Source: Paraburkholderia lacunae | Lineage (GTDB): Bacteria > Pseudomonadota > Gammaproteobacteria > Burkholderiales > Burkholderiaceae | Direction: 5' to 3' | NCBI RefSeq assembly: GCF_003353175.1 | Contig: NZ_QHKS01000023.1 | Coordinates: forward strand, 58,253 to 122,252 | Length of the DNA stretch: 64,000 nucleotides | Shown here: piece after piece, positions 43,854 to 53,089 of the stretch | Layout of the letters: each line of letters begins with the position of its first letter | How positions within the stretch are numbered: position 1 is the stretch's first letter | Notes under the pieces: generated by a model | Seen by the model: the letters and a program-made list of their open reading frames with translations, nothing else | Told to the model about the DNA's origin: nothing | Database searches by the model: none | Program-made: the position numbers and the translations under genes

Positions 43854-45101
43854 ATGAAATTTCGCGCGATCATGGGCGCTTTGTGCGCCGCGGGTCTGAT
43901 GTGTGGCGTGTCGGCTGTGCAGGCTGCCGAGTCGGTCGAAGTGTTGCACTGGTGGACTTCGGGCGGCGAATCGAAAGCCGTCGGCGTCCTCAAGGACGAC
44001 ATGACGAAGCAGGGCTACACGTGGAAGGACTTCGCGGTTGCTGGCGGCGCAGGTGCGGCTGCCATGACGGCACTCAAGACGCAGGTGATCTCGGGCAACG
44101 CGCCGAGCGCTGCGCAGATCAAGGGTCCGCTGATCCAGGACTGGGCTTCGCAAGGCGTGCTGACGCCGATCGACGCGGCTGCGGCTGACTGGAAGAAGAA
44201 CCTGCCGCCGGAAATCGACAAGATCATGCACGCGGACGGTCACTATGTCGGCGCGCCGTTCTCGGTGCACCGCGTGAACTGGCTGTATATCAACAAGGCG
44301 GCACTGGACAAGGCAGGCGGCAAGGCGCCGACCACGTGGCCTGAATTCTTCGCCGTGGCCGACAAGATGAAGGCCGCCGGCATCCAGCCGATCGCGATGG
44401 GCGGTCAACCGTGGCAGGACCTGACGCTGTGGGAAGACGTGGTGCTGTCGCAAGGCGCCGACTTCTATAGGAAGGCGCTGGTCGACCTCGACGAAAAGAC
44501 GCTGACCTCGGACAAGATGGTCGGCGTGTTCGACACGGTCCGCAAGATCCAGGGTTACTTCGACGCGGGCCGCACGGGCCGTGACTGGAATCTGGCCACG
44601 GCCATGGTCATCAACGGCAAGGCCGGCATGCAGTTCATGGGCGACTGGGCGAAGGGCGAATTCGCCAACGCCGACAAGAAGTCGGGCTCGGACTACGTGT
44701 GCGCCGCCGTGCCGGGTACGGAAAAGTCGTACACGTTCAACGTCGACTCGTTCGTGTTCTTCCAGCAGAAGGGCCAGAAGACGGCAACGTCGGGCCAACT
44801 CGCGCTGGCCAAGACGATCATGTCGCCGGACTTCCAGGAACAGTTCAGCCTGAACAAGGGTTCCATCCCGGTCCGTCTGGGCGTGTCGATGGCCAAGTTC
44901 GACGACTGCGCGAAGAAGTCGTACGCGGATGAACAGGTGTCGATCAAGTCGGGCGGCTATGTGCCTTCGCTGGCACACGGCATGGCGCAACCGGATGCAG
45001 CAGCCGGCGCGATCTCGGACGTGGTCACGAAGTTCATGAACTCGCAGCAGGATTCGAAGAGCGCGGTTGTAGCGCTCGCGAAGGCAGCGAAGACCAAGTA
45101 A
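43854..45101 (+). CDS. gtsA: Sugar ABC transporter substrate-binding protein (probably glucose)
   Basis: The 415-residue periplasmic protein has a signal peptide (MKFRAIMGALCAAG to VQAAES) and a family-1 solute-binding fold starting VEVLHWWTSGGESKAV, typical of glucose/mannose-binding GtsA/GltB-type proteins. Internal landmarks are WLYINKAALDKAGGKAPTTWPEF and GKAGMQFMGDWAKGEF. It is the first gene of a four-gene CUT1 importer opposite zwf-pgl-glk, which supports glucose as substrate. Specificity is inferred from context. Confidence 0.9.
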   Translation: MKFRAIMGALCAAGLMCGVSAVQAAESVEVLHWWTSGGESKAVGVLKDDMTKQGYTWKDFAVAGGAGAAAMTALKTQVISGNAPSAAQIKGPLIQDWASQGVLTPIDAAAADWKKNLPPEIDKIMHADGHYVGAPFSVHRVNWLYINKAALDKAGGKAPTTWPEFFAVADKMKAAGIQPIAMGGQPWQDLTLWEDVVLSQGADFYRKALVDLDEKTLTSDKMVGVFDTVRKIQGYFDAGRTGRDWNLATAMVINGKAGMQFMGDWAKGEFANADKKSGSDYVCAAVPGTEKSYTFNVDSFVFFQQKGQKTATSGQLALAKTIMSPDFQEQFSLNKGSIPVRLGVSMAKFDDCAKKSYADEQVSIKSGGYVPSLAHGMAQPDAAAGAISDVVTKFMNSQQDSKSAVVALAKAAKTK

Positions 45102-45308
45102 GTGAAGTAGACGAAGCGGCGCGCCCAGCTGTTCAGTGAGCGGGCGCCGGGCGCGCTCTTCGGATCGCCTGCAGCGGTTGCGTCAGCGGTTGCGTTACTT
45201 CGGGCAGGAACTTCACCCCTGGTTTCATCGAGTCATACCCATGCCGTTGCGGTCGCGCGTTGTCCTGACGTGAGCCCTTGGCGGTACAGTTTCAGCAGGA
45301 GTCGAGTA

Positions 45309-46250
45309 GTGACTGCTTCTATCAGCGGAAACGGGAAAAACACGGCCTCCGTGACCCGCCGCGGGTCGCCGATGGCGGCCCTTGCCGATCGCTGGATTCC
45401 GAAGCTGGTGCTGGCACCCAGCGTCGTGATCAGCCTGATCTTCGTGTACGGCTTCATCGCCATAACCGGCTTTCTGTCGTTGTCCAATTCGCGGCTGATG
45501 CCACGGTATGAATTTGTCGGCCTCGACCGTTATCGCGAGCTGTTCGATAACGATGTGTTCTGGACCTCGGCGGCGAACCTCGGCTGGTTCGGTATTCCGT
45601 TCATCGGTGTCTGTATCGGCCTGGGTCTGTTCCTCGCCATCCTGCTCGATCAGCAGATCCGCAATGAAGGCGCGCTGCGCGCCGTGTTCCTGTATCCGAT
45701 GGCGCTGTCGTTCATCGTGACGGGTACGGCGTGGCAATGGATCATGACGCCGAGCATCGGCCTCGAAAAAGTGTTCCACGACTGGGGCTGGACGAGCTTC
45801 TCATTCAGCTGGCTGGGGGACCCGGACAAGGCGATTTTCTGCGTCGTCGTCGCGGCCGTGTGGCAATCCACCGGCTTCGTGATGGCGTTGTTCCTCGCGG
45901 GCTTGCGCGGCGTCGACGCGGAAATTTTCAAGGCTGCGCAGATGGACGGCGCGAGCTTGCCGACCATCTATCGCAAGATCGTGATTCCGAGCATGCGTCC
46001 GGTGTTCTTCTCCGTGCTGCTGATCCTCTGTCACATCACGATCAAGACTTTTGACCTCGTCGTCGCATTGACGGCGGGTGGGCCGGGTACGTCGTCTTCG
46101 CTGCCGGCTATTTTCATGTACACGTTTTCGTTCAACCGCGGGCAGCTGGGCGTCGGCGCCGCGTCGTCGATCATGATGCTCGCCACCGTCGTGGCCGTGC
46201 TCGTGCCGCTGATGTATCTGGAATCGAGGAGCACCCGCAATGCAGCCTAA
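45309..46250 (+). CDS. gtsB: Sugar ABC transporter permease, MalF type
   Basis: This 313-residue inner-membrane permease has six or so helices and the ABC-coupling EAA loop in IFKAAQMDGASLPTIYRKIVIPSM. The GTG start at 45309 is preferred because AGGAG lies 8 nt upstream; an ATG at 45270 has no good binding site. It overlaps the next permease by 11 bp. The gap of 207 bp after the binding-protein gene has a GC hairpin that may set differential expression. Confidence 0.92.
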   Translation: MTASISGNGKNTASVTRRGSPMAALADRWIPKLVLAPSVVISLIFVYGFIAITGFLSLSNSRLMPRYEFVGLDRYRELFDNDVFWTSAANLGWFGIPFIGVCIGLGLFLAILLDQQIRNEGALRAVFLYPMALSFIVTGTAWQWIMTPSIGLEKVFHDWGWTSFSFSWLGDPDKAIFCVVVAAVWQSTGFVMALFLAGLRGVDAEIFKAAQMDGASLPTIYRKIVIPSMRPVFFSVLLILCHITIKTFDLVVALTAGGPGTSSSLPAIFMYTFSFNRGQLGVGAASSIMMLATVVAVLVPLMYLESRSTRNAA

Positions 46251-47097
46251 GATGACGATCAGCCGTGCCGTCATTTACGCGGCCTTGATTCTGTTTGCCC
46301 TGTATTTCCTGTTTCCGCTGTACGTGATGCTGTCCACCTCGTTCAAGGACATCGACCAGCTGCGCACCGGCAACCTGTTGACGCCGCCGTCGCACTGGAC
46401 CGCCGATCCCTGGATCAAGGCCTGGAGCGGCGCCTGTACCGGCGTGCGTTGCGACGGCATGCAGCCGTTCTTCATGAACTCGGTGCGCATGGTGATTCCG
46501 GCCGTGCTGATCTCGTCGATCATCGGCGCGTTCAACGGCTACGTGCTCACGCACTGGCGTTTCCGTGGCGCCGACCCGATTTTCACGATGCTGCTGGTGG
46601 GCTGCTTCATTCCGTTTCAGGCGATCCTGCTGCCGATGGCGCGCTTCGAAGGCTTCCTCGGCCTGTCGAATTCGATAACCGGTCTGGTGGTGGTGCATGT
46701 GATCTACGGTATTGCCTTCACCACGATGTTCTTCCGCAACTTCTACGTCAGCGTGCCGGCTGAACTGGTGAAGGCGGCGCGTATCGACGGCGCGGGTTTT
46801 TTCACGATCTTCACGAAGATCCTGCTGCCGGTCTCGCTGCCGATTTTCATGGTGTGCCTGATCTGGCAATTCACGCAGATCTGGAATGACTTCCTGTTCG
46901 GGATAGTGTTCTCCGGCGTCGATTCGATGCCGATCACGGTAGCGCTGAACAACCTCGTGAACACCTCGACCGGCGTGAAGGAATACAACGTGGACATGGC
47001 CGGCGCAATCATCGCCGCCTTGCCGACCTTGCTCGTCTATATCGTCGCCGGACGCTATTTCGTGCGCGGCCTGACGGCGGGCGCGGTCAAGGGCTAA
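46240..47097 (+). CDS. gtsC: Sugar ABC transporter permease, MalG type
   Basis: The 285-residue second permease subunit has six predicted helices, with the N-terminal AALILFALYFLFPLYVMLSTSFKD segment typical of MalG-type proteins and the EAA loop LVKAARIDGAGFFTIFTKILLPVSLP. It pairs with the upstream permease to form the channel. It is followed by a structured 180-bp gap before the ATPase gene. Confidence 0.93.
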   Translation: MQPKMTISRAVIYAALILFALYFLFPLYVMLSTSFKDIDQLRTGNLLTPPSHWTADPWIKAWSGACTGVRCDGMQPFFMNSVRMVIPAVLISSIIGAFNGYVLTHWRFRGADPIFTMLLVGCFIPFQAILLPMARFEGFLGLSNSITGLVVVHVIYGIAFTTMFFRNFYVSVPAELVKAARIDGAGFFTIFTKILLPVSLPIFMVCLIWQFTQIWNDFLFGIVFSGVDSMPITVALNNLVNTSTGVKEYNVDMAGAIIAALPTLLVYIVAGRYFVRGLTAGAVKG

Positions 47098-47165
47098 GCG
47101 GCGCAAACCATCCGGGCGCGGCGGCGTTTCCTCGGCGAAGCGCCACCGTTACCCGACAGACGTTC

Positions 47166-47234
47166 CTGAGAAAACGCCGGGCCGCCCCAGGTTTTCTCAG
47201 CCCCCCTCGGGGGGGCCTGGCGCGAAGTGCCAGG
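47166..47234 (+). repeat. Three consecutive hairpins between permease and ATPase genes
   Basis: CTGAGAAAAC (47166-47175) pairs with GTTTTCTCAG (47191-47200). A C-run/G-run palindrome covers 47201-47215. CCTGGC (47216-47221) pairs with GCCAGG (47229-47234) around GCGAAGT. From memory, similar C/G-run plus GCGAAGTGCC motifs recur between genes in Burkholderiaceae; I cannot verify that here. Confidence 0.65.
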
Positions 47235-47280
47235 TTTGGGGGCGCTTTCAAGCAGTACCAGAGACAAGAGGATTCACAGC

Positions 47281-48396
47281 ATGGCAAGCCTTTCCATCCG
47301 TGACGTGTACAAGACTTACCCGAACGGGGTGCCGGTTCTGAAGGGTGTCAACATCGACATCGAAGACGGCCAGTTCCTGATTCTCGTCGGTGGCTCGGGC
47401 TGCGGGAAGTCGACGCTGCTCAACATGATCGCCGGCCTCGAAACCGTGACCAAAGGCGAGATCCAGATCGACGGCAAGACGGTAAACAACCTGTCGCCGA
47501 AAGATCGCGACATCGCGATGGTGTTCCAGTCGTACGCGCTGTATCCGTCGATGACGGTGCGCGAGAACATCTCGTTCGGGCTGAACATCCGCAAGGTGCC
47601 GAAGAACGAACAGTCGCAGATCGTCGATCGTGTGTCGAACACGCTGCAGATCACGCATCTGCTGGACCGCAAGCCGGGCCAGCTGTCCGGCGGCCAGCGT
47701 CAGCGCGTGGCGATGGGCCGTGCATTGGCGCGCGATCCGGTGATGTTCCTGTTCGACGAACCGCTGTCGAATCTGGACGCGAAACTGCGTATCGAGATGC
47801 GTTCGGAAATCAAGCTGCTGCATCAACGCCTCGGCACGACGATCGTCTACGTGACGCATGATCAGATCGAAGCGATGACGCTCGGCGACCGCATTGCGGT
47901 GATGAAAGACGGCATCGTCCAGCAGTTCGGCGCGCCGCAGGAAATTTACGACTCGCCGGCGAATCTGTTCGTAGCCGGCTTCATCGGCGCGCCGCCGATG
48001 AACTTCATTCAGGGCAAGCTGGTGGAGCAGGGCGCGGGCGTCGGCATCGAACTGGATACGGGCGTGGCGCGCAATGTCCTGAACCTGCCTTTCGACTCCG
48101 CGAAGGTGAAGTCGCATCTTGGGCGCGACGTGGTCCTCGGCTTGCGCCCGGAGCGGATCACCGACGCGCGCGGCGCGCATGGCGACAACGCGAAGTTGCA
48201 GCCGATCGAAGTGAAGGTCGACGTGATCGAGCCGACCGGCCCGGACACGCTGGTGTTCGCCCAGGTCAACGGCAAGCGCATCGTGAGCCGGGTGCACCCG
48301 GCTTCGAATCCGCAGCCGTTGTCGAATACGACGCTGTTGTTCGATGCGTCGAAGGCGGTGCTGTTCGATCCTGCCAACGAAGAGCGGCTTGCCTGA
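47281..48396 (+). CDS. gtsD: Sugar ABC transporter ATP-binding protein (MalK/UgpC type)
   Basis: The 371-residue ATPase has Walker A GGSGCGKST, signature LSGGQRQRVAMGRALARDP, Walker B LFDEPLSNLDAKLR and the switch histidine in VTHDQIEAMTLGDR. A C-terminal regulatory TOBE/OB region follows (about 240-371, GLRPERITDARG). The start MASLSIRDVYKTYPNG was chosen by homology over a longer frame. It completes the importer. Confidence 0.94.
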   Translation: MASLSIRDVYKTYPNGVPVLKGVNIDIEDGQFLILVGGSGCGKSTLLNMIAGLETVTKGEIQIDGKTVNNLSPKDRDIAMVFQSYALYPSMTVRENISFGLNIRKVPKNEQSQIVDRVSNTLQITHLLDRKPGQLSGGQRQRVAMGRALARDPVMFLFDEPLSNLDAKLRIEMRSEIKLLHQRLGTTIVYVTHDQIEAMTLGDRIAVMKDGIVQQFGAPQEIYDSPANLFVAGFIGAPPMNFIQGKLVEQGAGVGIELDTGVARNVLNLPFDSAKVKSHLGRDVVLGLRPERITDARGAHGDNAKLQPIEVKVDVIEPTGPDTLVFAQVNGKRIVSRVHPASNPQPLSNTTLLFDASKAVLFDPANEERLA

Positions 48397-48428
48397 CAAC
48401 CGCCGGTTGGCTGAGCGATCCGGTTTGG

Positions 48429-48466
48429 AAAAGCCCCACGCGTGTGAAACGTGCGGGGCTTTTTTC
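48429..48466. terminator. Bidirectional rho-independent terminator
   Basis: AAAAGCCCC.ACG pairs with CGTGCGGGGCTTTTTT, ending the ABC operon (+) and the converging LysR gene (-). Confidence 0.85.
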
Positions 48467-48475
48467 TTGGGGTGG

Positions 48476-49396
48476 CTATTGCTCGCCGGTGCTGCGCAGA
48501 TCCGGATTGTTGCGCGCGAGTTCGCTCACCCAGTCGATGAACGCGCGCAGCCGTGAGCTCAGATTGCGGCGATGCGCGTAGAGAATCGACAGCGGCGTGG
48601 CTGGACTGGCGTACGACGTGAGGATCTCCCGTAGCGCGCCTTGTTCGATCAGATCGGCGACCATGAAGCGCGACGGCTGGATGATGCCGTGTCCGAGCGC
48701 GCCCGCGCTCATGTAGACCGTGCCGTCGTTCACGGCGAGCACGCTTTTCATGGTGACCTTGACGAGCTCGCCGCTGACTTGGTACTCGAACGGGAAGGTC
48801 TTGCCGCTGCGCGCGGAAACGTAGTTGACCGCGCGATGCTCGCTGAGCTCTTCCAGCGTGGTTGGCGTGCCGTATTTGTCCAGATAGGCGGGCGACGCGC
48901 AGGTGACGATCCGCGCGTTGCCGATGCGCCGCGCCACGAGACTCGACTCCTCCGGCGTACCCATGCGGATCACGCAGTCCACGCCGTCCTGAATCAGGTC
49001 GATATTGCGGTCCGCCAGCCCGAGCCGCACGTCGATCTCGGGGTATTGTCGGTAGAAATCGTCGAGCGCGGGAAGCAGCAATACGCGCGCGAGCGTGCCG
49101 GACGTATCCACGCGAATCGTGCCGCTCGGGTTCTCCCGCTTGTTCGACAGCGAGGACTCCGCGTCGGCGACCTCGGCGAGAATGCGCACGCATCGCTCAT
49201 AAAACAGCGCGCCGTCGTCGGTGACGCTGACCTGGCGTGTCGAACGGTTCAGGAGCCGTACGCCGACGTGTTCTTCGAGTGCCTGGATCGTGCGGCTTAC
49301 CTTGGCGCGGGGCAGGTCGAGCGATTCGGATACTTTGGAGAAGCTGTTGGCGTCGACCACACGCGTAAAGATCTCCATCGCCTCGAAACGGTCCAT
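48476..49396 (-). CDS. LysR-family transcriptional regulator
   Basis: This 306-residue regulator has helix-turn-helix MEIFTRVVDANSFSKVSESLDLPRAKVSRTIQALEEHVG at the N-terminus and a LysR substrate-binding domain of the type with RVDTSGTLARVLLLPALDDFYRQYPEIDVRL. It belongs to the large CrgA/AaeR-like branch. No divergent partner is adjacent, so the target is unknown. The GST gene lies upstream in the same direction. Confidence 0.9.
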   Translation of the reverse strand: MDRFEAMEIFTRVVDANSFSKVSESLDLPRAKVSRTIQALEEHVGVRLLNRSTRQVSVTDDGALFYERCVRILAEVADAESSLSNKRENPSGTIRVDTSGTLARVLLLPALDDFYRQYPEIDVRLGLADRNIDLIQDGVDCVIRMGTPEESSLVARRIGNARIVTCASPAYLDKYGTPTTLEELSEHRAVNYVSARSGKTFPFEYQVSGELVKVTMKSVLAVNDGTVYMSAGALGHGIIQPSRFMVADLIEQGALREILTSYASPATPLSILYAHRRNLSSRLRAFIDWVSELARNNPDLRSTGEQ

Positions 49397-49567
49397 ATCT
49401 ATGCCTTGTCAGTGATTGGCGGAAGTGGTTTTGGAATTGAAGTGTATAGGCTGGCAGGATTGTTGTGGCAAGCCGCGCAAGCCGGGGCGTCCGCGTTTGC
49501 GTCCGGGTTGCGGCCCGGCCTGCGCGCGGGGCGGCGCGCCCGCAGGCGCGCCGCCGGTTCGATGCGG

Positions 49568-50227
49568 TCAATCCCGATCGGGTGCGCCGAGCGGGAACAG
49601 CGGGCGATAGGGGCGTGCTTCGTCGACAGCGCGCGCAAATGACGGGCGCGCCAGCAGTCGTTGCCGGTAGGCGAGCACGCGAGGGAACACTGGGCCGATG
49701 CGATGCGTCCAGTCGGCATAAAACAGGGAGGGGGCGGCACTGCAGTCGGCGAGGCTGAACGTGTCGCCGGCGGCCCATTCGCGTTCTGCCATCGTCTTGT
49801 CGAGCCAGCCGTAGGCGGTATCGAGCATCGCGCGTGCTTCGGCGACGCCGCGGGCGTCACGCTCCGTCTCGGGCCGAAGACTGTCGTAGACGATCTTTTG
49901 CTGCGGTGTGGATATGTAGTTATCGAAGAAGCGATCCATGCTGCGGACTTCGAGCGCGGCGCGGGCGTTCGCCGGAAGCAGCGCCACAGGGCCGGGATGG
50001 TACAGACCGAGGTATTCGATGATGGTGGTCGCTTCCGTCACGGTGCGGCCGGCGTCGACGAGTACAGGAAAGCGCTTGAGCGGCCACAGTGCCGCGAATT
50101 CGGCCATGATTTGCGGATCGTCGTGCAACAAAACGCGAAAATCGAATGCAGTGCCGTTTTCGTACAGCGCGATCAGGACCTTTTGGGAATACGACGAGAA
50201 CGGATGGGCGTAGAGCTTCAGAGTCAT
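49568..50227 (-). CDS. Glutathione S-transferase family protein
   Basis: The 219-residue protein begins MTLKLYAHPFSSYSQKVLIALYENG, a thioredoxin-like GST N-domain with the likely catalytic serine in PFSSYSQK. It contains the cis-proline/glutathione-binding segment RFPVLVDAGRTVTEATTIIEYL and an all-helical C-domain. An upstream GTG at 50236 gives three extra residues and is less likely. Substrate is unknown. Confidence 0.9.
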   Translation of the reverse strand: MTLKLYAHPFSSYSQKVLIALYENGTAFDFRVLLHDDPQIMAEFAALWPLKRFPVLVDAGRTVTEATTIIEYLGLYHPGPVALLPANARAALEVRSMDRFFDNYISTPQQKIVYDSLRPETERDARGVAEARAMLDTAYGWLDKTMAEREWAAGDTFSLADCSAAPSLFYADWTHRIGPVFPRVLAYRQRLLARPSFARAVDEARPYRPLFPLGAPDRD

Positions 50228-50407
50228 CGTGATCACCTTTTCGATTGAGCAGAAGTCACGGCCGCCGGCAGGGCCGCTTTACCCGACGACGAACGACGCG
50301 GGGAGAAATCGACACCGGCGAAGTCGTTTTCTGGGCGGTGCTTCACCGCGGAGCCGCCGACGGCCCCCGCAGCGCGAAGACTTTGCCGCGCCGTAGGCAA
50401 GCAAAAA

Positions 50408-51031
50408 TCAGTGCGGCAAGCGCACATTGAACCTGAACGTCACCAATCTCGCGAGCAAAATAAACCCGGTAGCGATCAGCACGCTATAAACCGTATCGAA
50501 ATTGACGTAATCAAGCGCCACATACAACCAGCACCCGACAAAAGCACACGTCGCATACGGTCGCGAATCGCGCAAAATAAGCGGCACTTCATTGCAGAGC
50601 ACGTCGCGGATCACACCGCCGAACACGCCGGTCATCACCCCCATCATCACGGACGTGAACCACGGCATCTGCGCGTCATGCGCGATCGACGTCCCGGCAA
50701 TACTGAACAACCCCAGCCCGACAGCATCGGCAATCAGCAGCACACGTTCAGACAACAACCGCGAAGTCATCTTCAGCAACGTCGGCGCAAACAGCGACAT
50801 CACAAAAATGGCGATCAGATAATCCTGATGCGCGACCCAATAAAAGGGCCGCCGCTCCAGCAGCACGTCGCGCAACGTCCCGCCGCCGAAGGCCGTGGCG
50901 ATCGCCACCAGAAAAGTCCCCACTGCATCGAGCCGTCGCGTCTTCGCTTCGATTAATCCGGAAATCGCGTACGCGAAAATAGCCAGCGCCTCCATGATGG
51001 TCAGCGCAAGCGTCAGCCTCGGATGGATCAT
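50408..51031 (-). CDS. TRIC/UPF0126-family membrane protein (YicG/YadS type)
   Basis: The 207-residue inner-membrane protein has two homologous three-helix units, each with a glycine-rich motif: FGGGTLRDVLL in the first and FGGVIRDVLCNEVPLIL in the second. This is characteristic of the trimeric intracellular cation channel-like UPF0126 family. Some members conduct K+ or transport small molecules such as glycine; function here is unassigned. The start MIHPRLTLALTIMEAL was chosen over a longer Cys/Arg-rich reading. Confidence 0.9.
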   Translation of the reverse strand: MIHPRLTLALTIMEALAIFAYAISGLIEAKTRRLDAVGTFLVAIATAFGGGTLRDVLLERRPFYWVAHQDYLIAIFVMSLFAPTLLKMTSRLLSERVLLIADAVGLGLFSIAGTSIAHDAQMPWFTSVMMGVMTGVFGGVIRDVLCNEVPLILRDSRPYATCAFVGCWLYVALDYVNFDTVYSVLIATGFILLARLVTFRFNVRLPH

Positions 51032-51041
51032 CGGGACTCCG

Positions 51042-51809
51042 TCAGGACCTGGCGTGAGCCGGCGATGCGCCCGACTGCAGCAGCACGACCACCGCACCCG
51101 CGCCGCCGTCGTGAGGGCGCGCCTGACAGAACGCGATCACCTCGGCTTTCTGCACGAGCCACGCCCGTACTTTGCCCTTTAGCACAGGCTCTTTACCGAT
51201 CGACCCCAAGCCCTTGCCGTGAATCACGCGCAAACACCGCAAGCCGCGCTTCACCGATTCGCGAATGAATTCGGCCAGCGCCTCGCGCGCTTCCTCGCGC
51301 CGCATGCCGTGCAGATCGATTTGCGCCTGCACGATCCAATCGCCGCGCCGCAGTTTCCGCACGACTTCCTGACTCACGCCAGGCCGGCAATAAGACAGCG
51401 TCTCGTCGGTGTCGAGCAGCACTTCGGGGTCGAACTCATCGGAGATCGCTTCGTGCAGTACGGCTTCTTCGTCGCGTCTGGTTTGAACCGGCATCGGCGA
51501 TGGCGGAGTGCGCGGTGGCGTGGCGCGTGGCGGCACGGCTAACGGCGCAACCGCGCCGATCTCGCGGCGAAACAGATCGGCATCCGCTGAGGCCTCGCGT
51601 TGCGCCGCCGCGGCTGCCGCGCGTTCGCTCTCACGCCGTTGCGCCTCGCCCTTTAATGCGTCGCGCAGCGCGCCGAGCCCGGCAAGACCCGCTGCGGGGT
51701 CGAGCTTCGGTTTGACGACGGGCGCGGCCTGCCTGGACGCTGCCGCCTCGGGCTTGGCAACGGCACGCGGGCGTTTCGGTTCGCTCGGATGAGGCTGATT
51801 CTTCGGCAT
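51042..51809 (-). CDS. Smr-domain protein (putative nuclease)
   Basis: The 255-residue protein has a basic, Ala-rich disordered first half and a C-terminal Smr (MutS2-related) domain from about residue 160: QIDLHGMRREEAREALAEFI and LRVIHGKGLGS, the two diagnostic motifs. Smr domains nick DNA or RNA. The upstream DUF2027-like YRPG segment (LSYCRPGVSQEVVRKLRRG) is typical of the bacterial SmrA type. It lies 10 bp upstream of the TRIC-type gene on the same strand. Confidence 0.92.
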   Translation of the reverse strand: MPKNQPHPSEPKRPRAVAKPEAAASRQAAPVVKPKLDPAAGLAGLGALRDALKGEAQRRESERAAAAAAQREASADADLFRREIGAVAPLAVPPRATPPRTPPSPMPVQTRRDEEAVLHEAISDEFDPEVLLDTDETLSYCRPGVSQEVVRKLRRGDWIVQAQIDLHGMRREEAREALAEFIRESVKRGLRCLRVIHGKGLGSIGKEPVLKGKVRAWLVQKAEVIAFCQARPHDGGAGAVVVLLQSGASPAHARS

Positions 51810-51911
51810 ATCGCTAATACACGCAGAAAAGTAGATCGTTCAAGCAACGTCGCACCCGCTGCGGACAGTGTCGCGGTGCATCGTTCAGCAGCAAGACACA
51901 AAGGGCGCAGA

Positions 51912-52009
51912 GCAGCGTACGCAAAGCAGCGGACGCAAAGCGAACGACGCAAAGCGAACGACGCAAAGCGAACGACGCAAAGCGAACGACGCAAAGCGAA
52001 CGACGCAAA
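51912..52009. repeat. Seven-copy 14-bp tandem repeat
   Basis: Five perfect copies of gcgaacgacgcaaa (51940-52009) are preceded by two variants, gcagcgtacgcaaa (51912-51925) and gcagcggacgcaaa (51926-51939). No spacers are present. The array lies between the Smr-domain gene and trxB, immediately beyond trxB's terminator. Confidence 0.92.
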
Positions 52010-52039
52010 AAAGGCCGCTGGCTTGTCAGCCGCGGCCTT
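52005..52039 (-). terminator. Rho-independent terminator of trxB
   Basis: On the minus strand AAGGCCGC (52039-52032) pairs with GCGGCCTT (52018-52011) and runs into TTTTGCG. It overlaps the last bases of the tandem repeat. Confidence 0.85.
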
Positions 52040-52090
52040 CGATACAGCAAGCGGCCGGGCCACGCCCAACCGCTATTTTACCGTCGCTGA

Positions 52091-53089
52091 TCAGCGCTCG
52101 GCTTCCGCGCTCATCACGTGCTCGCCGATCTCTTCGATGGTTTCCAGATAGCGTTGCGCATCGAGCGCGGCCATACAGCCGGTGCCCGCGCTGGTGATCG
52201 CTTGGCGATAGATGTGATCCTGTACGTCGCCCGCAGCGAACACGCCCGGCACGCTGGTGGCCGTTGCAAAGCCGTTCAGGCCGCCTTTGGTGATGATGTA
52301 GCCGTTCTTCATCTCCAACTGGCCAGCAAAAATGTCCGTGTTCGGCTTATGGCCGATCGCGACGAACAGGCCTTGCAACGCGATATCCGTGGTTTCGCCG
52401 GTTTGCGTGTGCTTGATGCGCAGGCCGGTCACGCCGGATTGATCGCCGGTCACTTCGTCGAGCGTATGGTTCCACTTGATTTCGACAACGCCTTCTTTTT
52501 CCTTCGCGAGCAGGCGGTCGATCAGGATCGGCTCGGCGCGGAACTTGTCGCGGCGATGGATCACGGTCACCTTCTTTGCGATGCCCGCAAGATAGAGGGC
52601 TTCCTCGACCGCGGTGTTGCCGCCGCCGATCACGGCCACATGTTGTTGCTTGTAAAAGAAGCCGTCGCAGGTGGCGCAGGCCGACACGCCTTTGCCCATG
52701 AACGCTTCTTCGGACGGCAGGCCGAGATACTGCGCCGATGCGCCGGTCGAGATGATCAGCGAGTCGCAGGTGTATTCGCCCGAATCGCCGATCAGGCGGA
52801 TCGGCTTCTCATCCAGCTTGGCTGTATGGATATGGTCGAAGATGATTTCGGTGTTGAAGCGCTCGGCGTGCTCCAGAAAGCGCGTCATCAGTTCCGGGCC
52901 TTGCACGCCATTGGCGTCCGCCGGCCAGTTTTCGACGTCGGTTGTGGTCATCAGCTGGCCGCCCTGGGCGAGACCCGTGACGAGCACCGGCGACAGGTTG
53001 GCGCGCGCCGCGTAGACCGCAGCCGTATAGCCGGCGGGGCCGGAACCGAGAATCAGAACCTTGGCGTGTTTCGTGGAAGATGCGGGCAT
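52091..53089 (-). CDS. trxB: Thioredoxin reductase
   Basis: TrxB is a flavoenzyme that reduces thioredoxin with NADPH. The 332 residues contain the FAD-binding VLILGSGPAGYTAAVYAAR, the redox-active SACATCDGFFY (CATC), the NADPH-binding VAVIGGGNTAVEEALYL with HRRDKFRAEP, and the C-terminal GVFAAGDVQDHIYRQAITSAGTGC. The start MPASSTKHAK replaces a longer reading that runs into intergenic DNA. It is divergent from ftsK. Confidence 0.97.
   Translation of the reverse strand: MPASSTKHAKVLILGSGPAGYTAAVYAARANLSPVLVTGLAQGGQLMTTTDVENWPADANGVQGPELMTRFLEHAERFNTEIIFDHIHTAKLDEKPIRLIGDSGEYTCDSLIISTGASAQYLGLPSEEAFMGKGVSACATCDGFFYKQQHVAVIGGGNTAVEEALYLAGIAKKVTVIHRRDKFRAEPILIDRLLAKEKEGVVEIKWNHTLDEVTGDQSGVTGLRIKHTQTGETTDIALQGLFVAIGHKPNTDIFAGQLEMKNGYIITKGGLNGFATATSVPGVFAAGDVQDHIYRQAITSAGTGCMAALDAQRYLETIEEIGEHVMSAEAER

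Noticed and set aside
49530..49555. GC-rich hairpin GGCGGCGCGCC/GGCGCGCCGCC beyond the GST stop as a terminator
   Set aside because: There is no T run on the minus strand after the stem; it may only be a processing or rho-associated structure.
51912..52009. The regular repeats near trxB as a possible CRISPR array
   Set aside because: Units are 14 bp, directly adjacent and have no unique spacers; no cas genes are present.
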